The notes under the pieces: model-generated | The model's input: the letters and a program-made list of their open reading frames with translations, nothing else | The model's database searches: none | What the model was told of the DNA's origin: nothing | In this document: positions 41,901 to 50,320 of the stretch, one piece after another | How positions within the stretch are numbered: position 1 is the first letter of the stretch | Layout of the letters: each line of letters opens with the position of its first letter | NCBI GenBank assembly: GCA_031373255.1 | Contig: JANMMJ010000092.1 | Coordinates: 1-64,000 of the forward strand | Direction: 5' to 3' | Source of the DNA: JANMMJ01 sp031373255 | Lineage (GTDB): Bacteria; Pseudomonadota; Alphaproteobacteria; Rhizobiales; Aestuariivirgaceae | Length of the DNA: 64,000 nucleotides | Made by a program: the position numbers and the translations under genes

Positions 41901-43097
41901 ATGTCAATCATGAATGTGGCCACGCGGTTGATCTCAGGTATGCGCGCTATTGGCATCACAGGTACTTTCGGTATTTTCCTCGTGATTGCCATGGTGCCAC
42001 TGGCTAACACTGCCAACGCGTTTACGAGTATTTCTGAAATATCCGTTTCCAAGAACAAGATCCTTCTGAATGGCGCAGACACGAAAGTGGAGGGTTTCAT
42101 TTTCCAGACTTTCGTCGAAGTTGCCGATCAGCTTGCACTCTGCAGGGATCGCGTCGAATATTGCGAAAGACACCTGCAGGCACGCGATTTCTACTTTGGA
42201 CGGGGAAAGTTCAAGGACAAGGGCGGCTTGCAGGTCGCCCGCCAGATTGGCGCCAATACCATTCGCCTGAACCTCAACCAGGCCGCGCTTGATCCGGCTA
42301 GTCCCTATTATGCTTTAAACTATCTTCCCGAAGTCGCTGAGGCGGTGAAACTGGCACGGCAAAAGGGTTTTGCTGTCATTCTTGCTCTATTCGATGGGCG
42401 GAACACCAACGCCCCCGCCGAACTTATCAAGCGCAATCCGGCAACTCCGATCGACGACGAGACAACCCTCAGGGCCGCCACGGTGCTCGCCAGGGAATTC
42501 GGCAAGGACAGGGGCATTGCAATTGAGTTGCTCAATGAGCCGTGGTCGCCGGCCGCGCGCCGCATTGGCTGGGAACTGTGGCGCGACGGCGGAACGGTCG
42601 ACAAGGGAAGATTTGCAGGAAAGAAGTTCGTTGGCGTCAACGCGGTCATCGCTGCCGTACGGTCCGAGGGCGCCGAGAATGTGATCGTCTTGCAGGGCAT
42701 CGGGGCAAGTTTCAAGGGGTTTCCAGATGGCGTTTCCGATCCGATGAACCGCCTCGCATTTTCCGTTCATCCCTTCTTCGACAATGGTGAGGCACGCCGC
42801 CTCGATTGGGACGGCAACTTCGGCCGTTTTGCCGAGAAGAGGCCATTCTTCATTTCTGCCTGGAACAGCCCGGCAAGGAGGGGCTGGTGCCCCAAATTCG
42901 GCTTCAAGAAACCCCAGGAATTTCTCGATTATTTGGGCAAGAAGCGCATTGGTCTTATCGCCTATGCACTTGACGTTCCAACTACCGTTCTCAAGGACTT
43001 CCGCAAGAGCACGACTGACTTTGCAAAGTATGGAAAAACCTGTTCACAGGGCGGTGCCGCTGGCGATTTGATCCGCTCCTATTTTGAGAATCGCTGA
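41901..43097 (+). CDS. GH5-like secreted glycoside hydrolase with altered nucleophile position
   Basis: The 398-residue protein has an N-terminal membrane or signal segment (residues 10-40, ending in NTANA) and a GH5-type TIM barrel: RQIGANTIRLNLNQ, FAVILALFD, then the acid/base motif ELLNEPW with E213. FSVHPFF supplies the H-x-F/Y site near residue 290. The place where GH5 enzymes have the nucleophile glutamate (normally an E-W or E-F motif) reads FFISAWNSP, with A320 instead of E. Catalysis may therefore be lost, or another residue may serve. ATG 41901 or 41910 can start it; AGGGAG lies upstream. It might remodel or bind the surface glycan. Confidence 0.75.
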   Translation: MSIMNVATRLISGMRAIGITGTFGIFLVIAMVPLANTANAFTSISEISVSKNKILLNGADTKVEGFIFQTFVEVADQLALCRDRVEYCERHLQARDFYFGRGKFKDKGGLQVARQIGANTIRLNLNQAALDPASPYYALNYLPEVAEAVKLARQKGFAVILALFDGRNTNAPAELIKRNPATPIDDETTLRAATVLAREFGKDRGIAIELLNEPWSPAARRIGWELWRDGGTVDKGRFAGKKFVGVNAVIAAVRSEGAENVIVLQGIGASFKGFPDGVSDPMNRLAFSVHPFFDNGEARRLDWDGNFGRFAEKRPFFISAWNSPARRGWCPKFGFKKPQEFLDYLGKKRIGLIAYALDVPTTVLKDFRKSTTDFAKYGKTCSQGGAAGDLIRSYFENR

Positions 43098-43204
43098 TAA
43101 ATGCACGGCGCTGGCAGCATTGGTTTTGACTTGGACATCGCGCGGCTATTGGTGTTAGAGCCGGTGCCGGGCACTTCGAACGCAATGACCTCTCACGGAA
43201 ATCT

Positions 43205-44032
43205 ATGAGCAAACCGCACTTCCTTTGCATCGGGGCACAAAAGGCTGGAACGTCCTGGCTCTATGCGAATTTGGTCCAGCATCCGGGGATCTGGATGCCG
43301 CCGATCAAGGAGCTCCACTTCTTTAACCATCTGTTCGTGCCGGAGCATCGGAGTTGGACACGCTGGCATATACAGACGGGCGTAAATCGCGCGCTCAAGT
43401 GGCATGCCGAAAACAACGAAAAAGTCGACTTGAGCTTCATCAAGTATCTTGTTGAACTGGGCTCAGACGAACTTTTTACCGAGAACTGGTATCGCCGCGC
43501 ATTCGACCGTCCATCAGCAAGGGACAAGGTTGTTGGCGATATAACTCCCGAATATTCCACGATCCCCGAGCCGGGGCTGGCCTATCTGCGGCAATTGCTG
43601 GGCACGGTCAAAATCATCTACATCATCCGTAATCCTGTGGATCGCGCGCTGTCCCAGATTCGCATGAATCTGCAAAGGCGCAGTATCCACAAGCCGACCG
43701 ACGAGCAATGGAACGAGGCGCTCGAGTCCTGGGATCTTGTCAACCGCGGGGATTTCAAGACATATGTTCCGCGGTGGGAGTCCTTTTTCGCAGGCGGCGA
43801 TCTCCTGTTCCTCAACTATCTCGAGTTGAAGAACAATTCGGAAACAATAATAAGAACTGTGGAGCGCTTTCTCGGCGTCGAGGAATTCGATGGCTACACC
43901 GATCTTGGCAAGATCGTTCACAAGACCAAGCAAATGGATATTCCGGCGTTTGCCGCCCAGCGGCTTGAGGAGAAGTTCGGGCCGCAGACAGAGTTTGTCA
44001 AAAACCGCTTCGGCAATAGTTTTATCGAGTAA
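43205..44032 (+). CDS. Sulfotransferase (PAPS-dependent)
   Basis: The 275-residue enzyme has the 5'-phosphosulfate binding loop GAQKAGTSWLY (residues 10-20), with the catalytic lysine and the T-S pair, and the 3'-phosphate motif IIYIIRNPVDRALS with R142 and S150. FPFH-type acceptor residues follow (KELHFFNHL, GDITPEYS). It should transfer sulfate from PAPS to a hydroxyl, most likely on the cell-surface glycan built by its neighbours. PAPS synthesis genes are not in the window. It lies 107 bases after the GH5-like gene and 33 bases before the Stf0-like gene. Confidence 0.9.
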   Translation: MSKPHFLCIGAQKAGTSWLYANLVQHPGIWMPPIKELHFFNHLFVPEHRSWTRWHIQTGVNRALKWHAENNEKVDLSFIKYLVELGSDELFTENWYRRAFDRPSARDKVVGDITPEYSTIPEPGLAYLRQLLGTVKIIYIIRNPVDRALSQIRMNLQRRSIHKPTDEQWNEALESWDLVNRGDFKTYVPRWESFFAGGDLLFLNYLELKNNSETIIRTVERFLGVEEFDGYTDLGKIVHKTKQMDIPAFAAQRLEEKFGPQTEFVKNRFGNSFIE

Positions 44033-44065
44033 GACCCTGCCAGACGTGTGAACGCAGAGCGCGCA

Positions 44066-44788
44066 ATGAAGCAAAACAATTCTCCGGACCGGTTTGTCAT
44101 CCTTTGCCAGAATCGTACCGGCTCCTACCTGCTGGTTGATCTTCTCGGCCAGTTCTCCGACATCATGTGCCACGGCGAAGTCTTCAAGCCCAATGCCATC
44201 GAATTGGCCGGATGGGTCAAAGGTGTCGTGGCAATGACGATCGAGGAACGTGAAAAATATCCGATTACCTACGTAAACCGCCTCTACCGTGCGACGCCGA
44301 AGAAAATCTCCGGTTTCAAGATGTTTGCCTCGCACAATAACATTGCGCGGCAGTACGTTCTCGAAAGCAGGAACATCACCAAGATCATCCTCACCCGCAG
44401 CCATATTGATACTTACATCTCAAACCAGAGAGCGAGGATAACCGGCGAGTGGGTGAACCGGATTGCGCAGGGAAGACGCAAGAAGGACGACTCCGATTTG
44501 AAAATTCCATTTCTGCCTGAAGTGTTTGAAGTGCATCGGCAAAAGGCAATTGAGATACAGCAGGAATATGCCGCCTGCGAAACTTTCACCAAACAGTCCT
44601 TCATTCGCATCGCGTACGAAGAGGTGGCGCAATTGGAACCAGTCCGTTTGCTTGCCCGGAAACTTGGCAGCACTGCCGAACCGGAAAGCCTTGTTCCTAC
44701 CCTGAAAAAGCAGATTACCAAGCCGCTTGAGGAAATTGTCGAGAATTTCGATGAAATGCAGCGCTATCTGGCCAAAACTGCGGGTTGA
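44066..44788 (+). CDS. Stf0-like sulfotransferase
   Basis: The 240-residue protein starts with the 5'-PSB loop QNRTGSYLLVDLL (residues 15-27), typical of the Stf0/trehalose-sulfotransferase-like group, followed by CHGEVFKP and the 3'-phosphate-site segment IILTRSHIDTYISNQRA. FIRIAYEEVAQLE is the usual end motif. ATG 44066 or GTG 44048 may start it; neither has a strong ribosome site. It follows another sulfotransferase, so two different sulfation positions are plausible. Its fold is shared by the two degenerate modules in the protein at 37712. Confidence 0.82.
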   Translation: MKQNNSPDRFVILCQNRTGSYLLVDLLGQFSDIMCHGEVFKPNAIELAGWVKGVVAMTIEEREKYPITYVNRLYRATPKKISGFKMFASHNNIARQYVLESRNITKIILTRSHIDTYISNQRARITGEWVNRIAQGRRKKDDSDLKIPFLPEVFEVHRQKAIEIQQEYAACETFTKQSFIRIAYEEVAQLEPVRLLARKLGSTAEPESLVPTLKKQITKPLEEIVENFDEMQRYLAKTAG

Positions 44789-44910
44789 TCGATCAGACTC
44801 GAAAATCCTGGAGCACAGAAATATTGTCTCCCGCAATTCGATTTGAGATTGTACGATAGACGCACTAATGGGTCTGGACGATTTCCGGAAACGTGGTGAA
44901 AGGCACAGCA

Positions 44911-45996
44911 ATGACATCCCCCTACAGCAACCTGCCATCCCGCAACTTCTGGAAAACCGGTGTCTCGGAGCAGCATCCGCTCACCATTACTGGCCTCTAC
45001 CGCAAAAAATACGAGATCCAGCAGCAGGACCGGATCGCTACTGCCGGCAGCTGTTTCGCCCAGCACATTGCGGTCAACATGCGAATGCACGGCTTTCAGG
45101 TGATTGACGCAGAACCGGCGCCGCCTGGCCTCGATCCTGAAACGGCAAAGCTGTTTGGTTACGGCATCTACTCCGCGCGTTACGCAAATATCTATTGCGT
45201 CAGGCAATTGCTTCAGCTTGCGCAGGAAGCCTATGGCGAATTTTCTCCCGCAGACCTGGTTTGGGAAAGCAAGGGCAGGTTCTATGATGCAATGCGACCG
45301 AATATCGAGCCGCAGGGCCTCGATTCACCCGATGATGTCTTGCGTCATCGCGCCCGCCACCTGAAGTGGGTGCGCTCCGTACTTGAAAACGCAAATGTCT
45401 TTATCTTCACGTTTGGTCTTACCGAAGGTTGGATCCATCTAGCGTCGGGAACTGTCTATCCGACCGCGCCGGGAACGATTGCCGGCAACTTTGATCCGGC
45501 CGTGCATGCTTTCAAGAATTTCACGCATCGCGAGATCTACGAGGATTTCCTCGCTTTCCGGAAGTTGCTGAGGCATCGCAATCCCACGGTGAAGTTTCTG
45601 CTGACCGTCTCGCCCGTACCGTTGACAGCAACGGCATCTGCCGAACACGTGCTGGTGGCGACGACATACTCGAAGTCAGTTCTGCGGGCCGTCGCGGGTC
45701 AACTCTACTTTGAGAACAGCGATATTGACTACTTCCCTTCCTACGAGATTGTGACCGCGCCATTCACGCGCGGCATGTTCTTCGAGGCAAACTTGCGTGC
45801 TGTAAATCCGGGTGGTGTCGAGCAGGTCATGCGCACGTTCTTTTCCGAACACAAACTCGATTTGCCTGACCAAGCCTCAACTCCGGTACGGCTCCACGAC
45901 CGCGCCGTACGTCGCCGCAAGGCGCCCATGCGCCGCGCTAAATCTGCCGAAGAGGTCGCTTGTGAGGACGCTCTTCTCGAAGCCTTCGCCAAATGA
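44911..45996 (+). CDS. GSCFA-domain protein
   Basis: The 361-residue protein carries the signature RIATAGSCFAQHI (GSCFA at residues 46-50), which names the family. FIFTFGLTEGWIHLASGTVYPTAPG and FLLTVSPVPLTATA are the other conserved blocks. The fold belongs to the SGNH-hydrolase clan and the family is often linked to acylation or deacylation of surface polysaccharides. ATG 44911 has AAAGGCAC upstream. It overlaps the SGNH-like gene by four bases. The C-terminus is rich in Arg/Lys (RRRKAPMRRAKS). Confidence 0.85.
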   Translation: MTSPYSNLPSRNFWKTGVSEQHPLTITGLYRKKYEIQQQDRIATAGSCFAQHIAVNMRMHGFQVIDAEPAPPGLDPETAKLFGYGIYSARYANIYCVRQLLQLAQEAYGEFSPADLVWESKGRFYDAMRPNIEPQGLDSPDDVLRHRARHLKWVRSVLENANVFIFTFGLTEGWIHLASGTVYPTAPGTIAGNFDPAVHAFKNFTHREIYEDFLAFRKLLRHRNPTVKFLLTVSPVPLTATASAEHVLVATTYSKSVLRAVAGQLYFENSDIDYFPSYEIVTAPFTRGMFFEANLRAVNPGGVEQVMRTFFSEHKLDLPDQASTPVRLHDRAVRRRKAPMRRAKSAEEVACEDALLEAFAK

Positions 45997-46772
45997 AAAA
46001 TATCTTGCTTCTGGGTGACTCGCATCTCGCCACGATCAAGCTGGCTTATGATGCCGCGCACACAAACTATCCTGAAACGTCTGTTAGCTTTCTGGGATTG
46101 CGTGGCAAGCACATCAATGCGCTGAACATCCACAATGGCAAGCTTTGGGTCCAGAATGCTGCGGCCCGAAAAATGATCTTCTCGAATAGGGCCTCGCCAG
46201 TGATTCCACTCGACCTTGCGGAGTTTGATCAGTTCGCGTTGTTCGGCATGGGCCTGAATGTTTTCAGGATCGTCCAGATGTATAAAAATTACCGGAGCGA
46301 CGAGCATCGCTTCCAGGATGAGCAGGCTTTCGTCGTCTCGAGGGAATGTTTTGGCAGGGCAAGCGATGGATATTTGCGGATGTCAAAGGCAGTCCGGCTC
46401 GGCGAACTCCTGGCCACGCAGTTGCGGAAGCCGGTATTTCTTTGCCCTCAGCCGATGCCTACGAAATCACTTCTCCAGGGCGAGGAATTTTCTCACCTGT
46501 CCCTCGGGGTCAAAGCCGGGGATGAGGACTCGCTTGCCCGAAGCTTTCAGGACTTTGCCACGACCTACAAGTTCGAAAATATCGAGCTGTTGCCGCAGCC
46601 CCCCGAAACGCTCCACAGCAGCATGTTCACTCAGGAAGTTTTTTCACACGGTTCGGTCAGGCTCACCAAGGAATTTGATCGGACCCACCCGGGAGACGAT
46701 CACGCACACATGAACGCCGCCTATGGTGCCTTGGTCCTGAAAAATCTCTTTGCTCGCGCCGGCCTGTCTTAG
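45993..46772 (+). CDS. SGNH-hydrolase-like protein
   Basis: A 259-residue protein that begins NILLLGDSHLATIKLAY; GDSH is the nucleophile block of an SGNH-like fold. HPGDDHAHMNAAYG near the C-terminus could supply the Asp/His of the triad. It is cytoplasmic by sequence (no signal peptide). Its ATG overlaps the GSCFA stop by four bases, so the two proteins should be made in a fixed ratio and may work together. It closes the glycan gene run and converges on cpdR with four bases of overlap at the stops. Confidence 0.65.
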   Translation: MKNILLLGDSHLATIKLAYDAAHTNYPETSVSFLGLRGKHINALNIHNGKLWVQNAAARKMIFSNRASPVIPLDLAEFDQFALFGMGLNVFRIVQMYKNYRSDEHRFQDEQAFVVSRECFGRASDGYLRMSKAVRLGELLATQLRKPVFLCPQPMPTKSLLQGEEFSHLSLGVKAGDEDSLARSFQDFATTYKFENIELLPQPPETLHSSMFTQEVFSHGSVRLTKEFDRTHPGDDHAHMNAAYGALVLKNLFARAGLS

Positions 46773-46776
46773 GCCG
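46760..46776. terminator. Hairpin at the converging SGNH/cpdR stops
   Basis: CGGCC, loop TGTCTTA, GGCCG makes a 5-bp GC stem over the two overlapping stop codons. It is short and has no T-run; a weak two-way terminator at best. Confidence 0.3.
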
Positions 46777-47128
46777 CCATCATCCTGTCGACTTCCGCAA
46801 CGAGGTCGCGCAGGTGGAAGGGCTTCGACAGCACCTTCGCATCCTTCGGCGCTTTCGAATCGGGATGCAGCGCCACCGCTGCAAAGCCGGTGATGAACAT
46901 GATTTTCAGCGATGGATCGAGTTCCGCCGCCCGCCTTGCCAGCTCAATGCCGTCCATTTCCGGCATCACAATATCTGTCAGCAGCAGATCGAAACTCTTG
47001 TGCTTGATTTCCTCGAAAGCACTGGCGCCCTCTCCGAAGGAAATCACCTGATGCCCGGCTTTTTCCAGCGCGCGCGCCAGGAATCGCCGCATATCCTCGT
47101 CGTCCTCCGCAAGTATAATTTTGGCCAT
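46769..47128 (-). CDS. cpdR: CpdR single-domain response regulator
   Basis: A 119-residue stand-alone receiver domain. The acidic pair D9-D10, phospho-acceptor D52 in LLLTDIVMPEMDG, T80 and K102 in KVLSKPFHLRDL are all present. It agrees with the CpdR group by its full-length pattern, including IMFITGFAAVALHPDSKAP. In Caulobacter and Sinorhizobium, unphosphorylated CpdR directs ClpXP to degrade cell-cycle proteins such as CtrA. Its divergence from an N-formylglutamate amidohydrolase gene is the usual alphaproteobacterial context. Confidence 0.92.
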   Translation of the reverse strand: MAKIILAEDDEDMRRFLARALEKAGHQVISFGEGASAFEEIKHKSFDLLLTDIVMPEMDGIELARRAAELDPSLKIMFITGFAAVALHPDSKAPKDAKVLSKPFHLRDLVAEVDRMMAA

Positions 47129-47260
47129 AGTACCGCTATCGATCCCCGAAACTGACCGTCCACCCTAAAAACAAAGAGTAAATGGCCTGTGAAGTAATAG
47201 ACAAGTGCTCTGCTCCCGGCAATAATAGCTTACAAGTTACTGCCGCGTCGTAAGGAAAAG

Positions 47261-48163
47261 ATGCAGGACTCTGGTGACCATGGCTGGGGCAAGCACCCCT
47301 TCGAAATATTGCCTCCAGCGGCATGGACCTGCCCCGTCGTGTTCAATTCGCCCCATTCGGGCCGCCTCTACCAGCGGGCCTTCCTCGAAACCTCGCGCCT
47401 CGATGCCCTCGCCCTGCGCCGCTCCGAGGATTGCTACGTCGACGAGTTGTTTGCCAGCGTCACGCAATTGGGCGCGCCGCTGCTGCGCGCCAATTTTCCC
47501 CGCGCCTTTATTGACGTCAATCGCGAGCCCTATGAGCTCGATCCCCGCATGTTCCAGGAGGCATTGCCAGGCTTTGCCAATACCACCTCGGTGCGCGTTG
47601 CCGGCGGCCTTGGCACCATCCCGCGCATCGTCAGCGAAGGCGAGGAGATCTACCGCGTACCGCTCGGTCTCAAGGAGGCAATGGAACGGATAGAAACACT
47701 CTATCGGCCCTATCACCGCACCCTCACAAGGCTGCTCTCGGAGGTTCACGGCAAATTCGGTTCCGTGGTGCTTGTCGATTGCCATTCCATGCCATCGAGC
47801 GCGGTTTGCCTGCAATCATCGGCGACGGGCCGCAAGGCCGATATCGTCATCGGCGATCGCCATGGTGCGGCATGTGCTTATGAGATCACCGCGCACCTCG
47901 AAAGCCTCTTTGCCGATCAGGGATTTTGCGTTTTGCAGAACAAGCCCTATGCAGGCGGCTTCATCACGCAGAATTATGGCTCGCCTAACAGTGGCTACCA
48001 TGCCTTGCAGATAGAGGTGAACCGCGGCCTTTACGTTGACGAACGCACCCTTGAGAAATCGTCCGATTTCGGCCTAATTACCCAGTGCATTCGCGAAATC
48101 ATGAAGCGCTTCCTGCCCGCAGTCGAGCATCTGCTGCAGCCCCAGCGGATCGCCGCGGAATAG
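47261..48163 (+). CDS. N-formylglutamate amidohydrolase family protein
   Basis: A 300-residue enzyme of the N-formylglutamate deformylase family. PVVFNSPHSGRLY near residue 26, FPRAFIDVNREPYELDPRMF, VVLVDCHSMPSS and IVIGDRHGAAC are the family motifs (metal and substrate residues). The ATG at 47261 has AAGGAAAAG before it. It can supply the final step of the HutF route (N-formylglutamate to glutamate and formate), which the hut cluster lacks, but in alphaproteobacteria this cpdR-linked paralogue is found whether or not hut genes are present. Assignment as HutG is therefore inference. Confidence 0.87.
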   Translation: MQDSGDHGWGKHPFEILPPAAWTCPVVFNSPHSGRLYQRAFLETSRLDALALRRSEDCYVDELFASVTQLGAPLLRANFPRAFIDVNREPYELDPRMFQEALPGFANTTSVRVAGGLGTIPRIVSEGEEIYRVPLGLKEAMERIETLYRPYHRTLTRLLSEVHGKFGSVVLVDCHSMPSSAVCLQSSATGRKADIVIGDRHGAACAYEITAHLESLFADQGFCVLQNKPYAGGFITQNYGSPNSGYHALQIEVNRGLYVDERTLEKSSDFGLITQCIREIMKRFLPAVEHLLQPQRIAAE

Positions 48164-48175
48164 CCGTCTGGCCAC

Positions 48176-48262
48176 AAAAAAAGGCCGATCGCACTGGTGT
48201 GGACCGGCCTAAGTCTAGGGAGGAAACGCCCAGGAAGGGCAGTGAGAAACGAACAGTCGTCC
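48176..48262 (-). ncRNA. Small RNA candidate, mmgR/suhB (alpha-r8) type
   Basis: On the minus strand this stretch ends in an intrinsic terminator: AGGCCG ... CGGCCT followed by seven Ts (48176-48210). Before it lies GCCC-TTCCT-GGGC (48228-48240), a second stem, and between the two stems the exposed CCTCCC sequence (48218-48223), complementary to a ribosome site. A third GAGA/TCTC stem can form further upstream (48244-48269). The gene sits in a 340-base gap (48164-48503) upstream of an inositol-monophosphatase-type gene, the location that gave the Rfam suhB family (MmgR) its name. I assign the class by this pattern and memory of the family, not by a search. The rest of the gap is AT-rich with no gene. 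Confidence 0.62.
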
Positions 48263-48503
48263 GCGTCTCACCAGTCCAATTTGGCTGTGCAATGCAACAA
48301 TATCAAGGCCTTTTTATCAATTGGTCCAAATTTCTCTCGCAGTTGCAAGATAACAACACATAAGTCAAGATATTGAAAATATGGGATTTAATGATATGCA
48401 GCTAATGTCCATGACCACTTTCGGACTGAGTCATGCAGTTTTTGCATAACTCACAGAGTCTCTTTCTTGCTGCAATGCACAACCAAGCGCCAATGGAATT
48501 TGC

Positions 48504-49307
48504 ATGACAACCACCCCTGATTGGGATGCCCTGACCAAATTCGCCCGCACCATGGCCGATCAGGCAGCCGCGGCCATATTGCCGTATTTTCGCAATGACA
48601 ACCGCATCGACATCAAGCCGGATGTGGTGTGGGATCCGGTGACCGAGGCCGACAGGGCCGGAGAGCGAATCATGAGGGCGATGATTGAGGAACACTTCCC
48701 CGATCACGGCATTAATGGCGAGGAATTTGGCCGCAAGGAGGGCCGCTCCGGCCTGACCTGGATCCTCGATCCGGTGGATGGAACCAGGGCATTCATTTGC
48801 GGCATGCCGACCTGGACGACGCTGATCGGTCTCAGCCTCGAAGGCGTGCCGAAGCTGGGTATGATGAACCAGCCATATGTTGGCGAATGCTTCTTTGGCA
48901 ACCCGTCGGGCGCCTGGTGTGACTATCGCGGCGCCAAGAAGAAGCTAGCCGTCAAGCCGCGCCGCGCCCTGGCGGAGGCCATTTTCAGTACGACTGCACC
49001 CGAGCTCTACCGCACCGAGGGAGAAAAGCGCATTCTTGCGGCCCTGTCGAAGGCAACCCGGCTGACGCGCTATAGCGGAGACGCCTATTTCTTTTCTTTG
49101 ATGGCGGCTGGCCAGATCGACATTGCCATCGATGCGCGGATGCAGCCCTATGATATTGCACCATTGATCCCGATTATCGAGGGTGCTGGTGGCTGTGTTT
49201 CGACCTGGAGCGGAAGCCCGGCGGCAAATGGCGGTGATGTCGCTTCTGCCAGCCACCCGGAACTCCTCGACGAAGTGTTGGACCTCATCAGCAAGTCAGG
49301 GGCCTGA
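48504..49307 (+). CDS. hisN: Histidinol-phosphatase, inositol-monophosphatase type
   Basis: HisN removes phosphate from histidinol phosphate, the penultimate pathway stage of histidine synthesis. The 267-residue protein has the metal site LDPVDGTRAF (D89 and D92) with E73 and E74 in NGEEFG, and the second metal aspartate near YDIAPLIPIIEGAGG. RAFICGMPTWTTLIGLSL is characteristic of HisN over true inositol phosphatases. It follows the small RNA region and converges on the hydrolase gene two bases away. Confidence 0.88.
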   Translation: MTTTPDWDALTKFARTMADQAAAAILPYFRNDNRIDIKPDVVWDPVTEADRAGERIMRAMIEEHFPDHGINGEEFGRKEGRSGLTWILDPVDGTRAFICGMPTWTTLIGLSLEGVPKLGMMNQPYVGECFFGNPSGAWCDYRGAKKKLAVKPRRALAEAIFSTTAPELYRTEGEKRILAALSKATRLTRYSGDAYFFSLMAAGQIDIAIDARMQPYDIAPLIPIIEGAGGCVSTWSGSPAANGGDVASASHPELLDEVLDLISKSGA

Positions 49308-49309
49308 GC

Positions 49310-50263
49310 CTACTTGGGCGTCACAAACGCGTCGAAAGCGGCAAAGAATTGTGCCCGGATGTGATCGCGCTCCATCATGATCTCGTGCAGCGCTTCCTCG
49401 ATCACCACGAAGGAGACGGCTGCCGCCTTCTGCGCGAAGCGCCGTGAAGCTTCCGTATTGACCACCCGGTCCTTGCCGGAGGCCACAATGAGCACCGGCG
49501 CATGCAGTCGCGTGTCCCGGTTGATCTTGTGCACGGCATCCATATGGTTGAAGGCGGCCCTCAGCCATGAAAAGCTGGGCCCGCCCAGGCCAAGGCTGGG
49601 CTGCTTCTGCAGCAGATTGACATCGCGATCAAAGCGCTTGCGATCCGAAGTAAGGGGATTGCCCTCAAACCCGCCCAGCACCAGGGGCCGCCGCGCATAG
49701 CCGGGCAGGAACGCCTGCCCGCAACCGGCCAGCGGCACCAGATGGGCCAGGCCCCGCGCCAATGCCATGGGCCAGGGACCGGCATGAATGCCCAGCAGTG
49801 GCGAGGTCAGCACCGCCTTGTCGAACCAGCTTCGCCGCCGTAATGCCGCCAGCGCCACCAGCGCGCCGGTCGAATGCCCAAGCAGATAGTAGGGCGGCGG
49901 GCAGTCGGGCAAGACCACCGAGGTCATCACCGCCGCCAGATCCTCTTCATACTTTGAAAAATTGCCGACCGAATTGCGGTAGGGATTCTTTGACCGGCGC
50001 TGCGACCCGCCCTGCCCGCGAAAATCGAAACAGGCAACGGCAAATCCCCGCGCCCGCAAATCCTGAATGGTTTCGAAGTAGCGCTCAATGAAGTCGCCGC
50101 GCCCGTGCATGAGAACCACGGTCCCCCGGGTGCCGGGACTGCTCCAGCGCGCCGACCGCAGCCGCACGCCGTCGCTCGTCGTCACCAGCTGCACCACGCC
50201 GCCTTCCGGCATCGGGTAACTCGGGATACTGGTTAACTCACTGAGGACTTGCGGCGTGTTCAT
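49310..50263 (-). CDS. Alpha/beta hydrolase, lysophospholipase-like
   Basis: A 317-residue hydrolase. VVLMHGRGDFIERY gives the oxyanion-hole region and YYLLGHSTGALVAL the nucleophile elbow with S131. The acid and histidine are in VASGKDRVV and ALHEIMMERD. FDFRGQGGSQR is the usual lysophospholipase/monoacylglycerol-lipase motif. No signal peptide is apparent. The ATG at 50263 lacks a clear ribosome site; the frame continues to 50299. Substrate unknown; lipid ester cleavage is the family role. Confidence 0.87.
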   Translation of the reverse strand: MNTPQVLSELTSIPSYPMPEGGVVQLVTTSDGVRLRSARWSSPGTRGTVVLMHGRGDFIERYFETIQDLRARGFAVACFDFRGQGGSQRRSKNPYRNSVGNFSKYEEDLAAVMTSVVLPDCPPPYYLLGHSTGALVALAALRRRSWFDKAVLTSPLLGIHAGPWPMALARGLAHLVPLAGCGQAFLPGYARRPLVLGGFEGNPLTSDRKRFDRDVNLLQKQPSLGLGGPSFSWLRAAFNHMDAVHKINRDTRLHAPVLIVASGKDRVVNTEASRRFAQKAAAVSFVVIEEALHEIMMERDHIRAQFFAAFDAFVTPK

Positions 50264-50320
50264 CGCAAGACTGCTTAGACCATGCCCGCATGCAGGCAAA
50301 GCAAGATGCGGAAATGAGGT

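Noticed and set aside
48085..48363. 92-codon ORF on the plus strand
   Set aside because: It overlaps the end of the amidohydrolase in another frame and the small RNA; there is no ribosome site and no family pattern.
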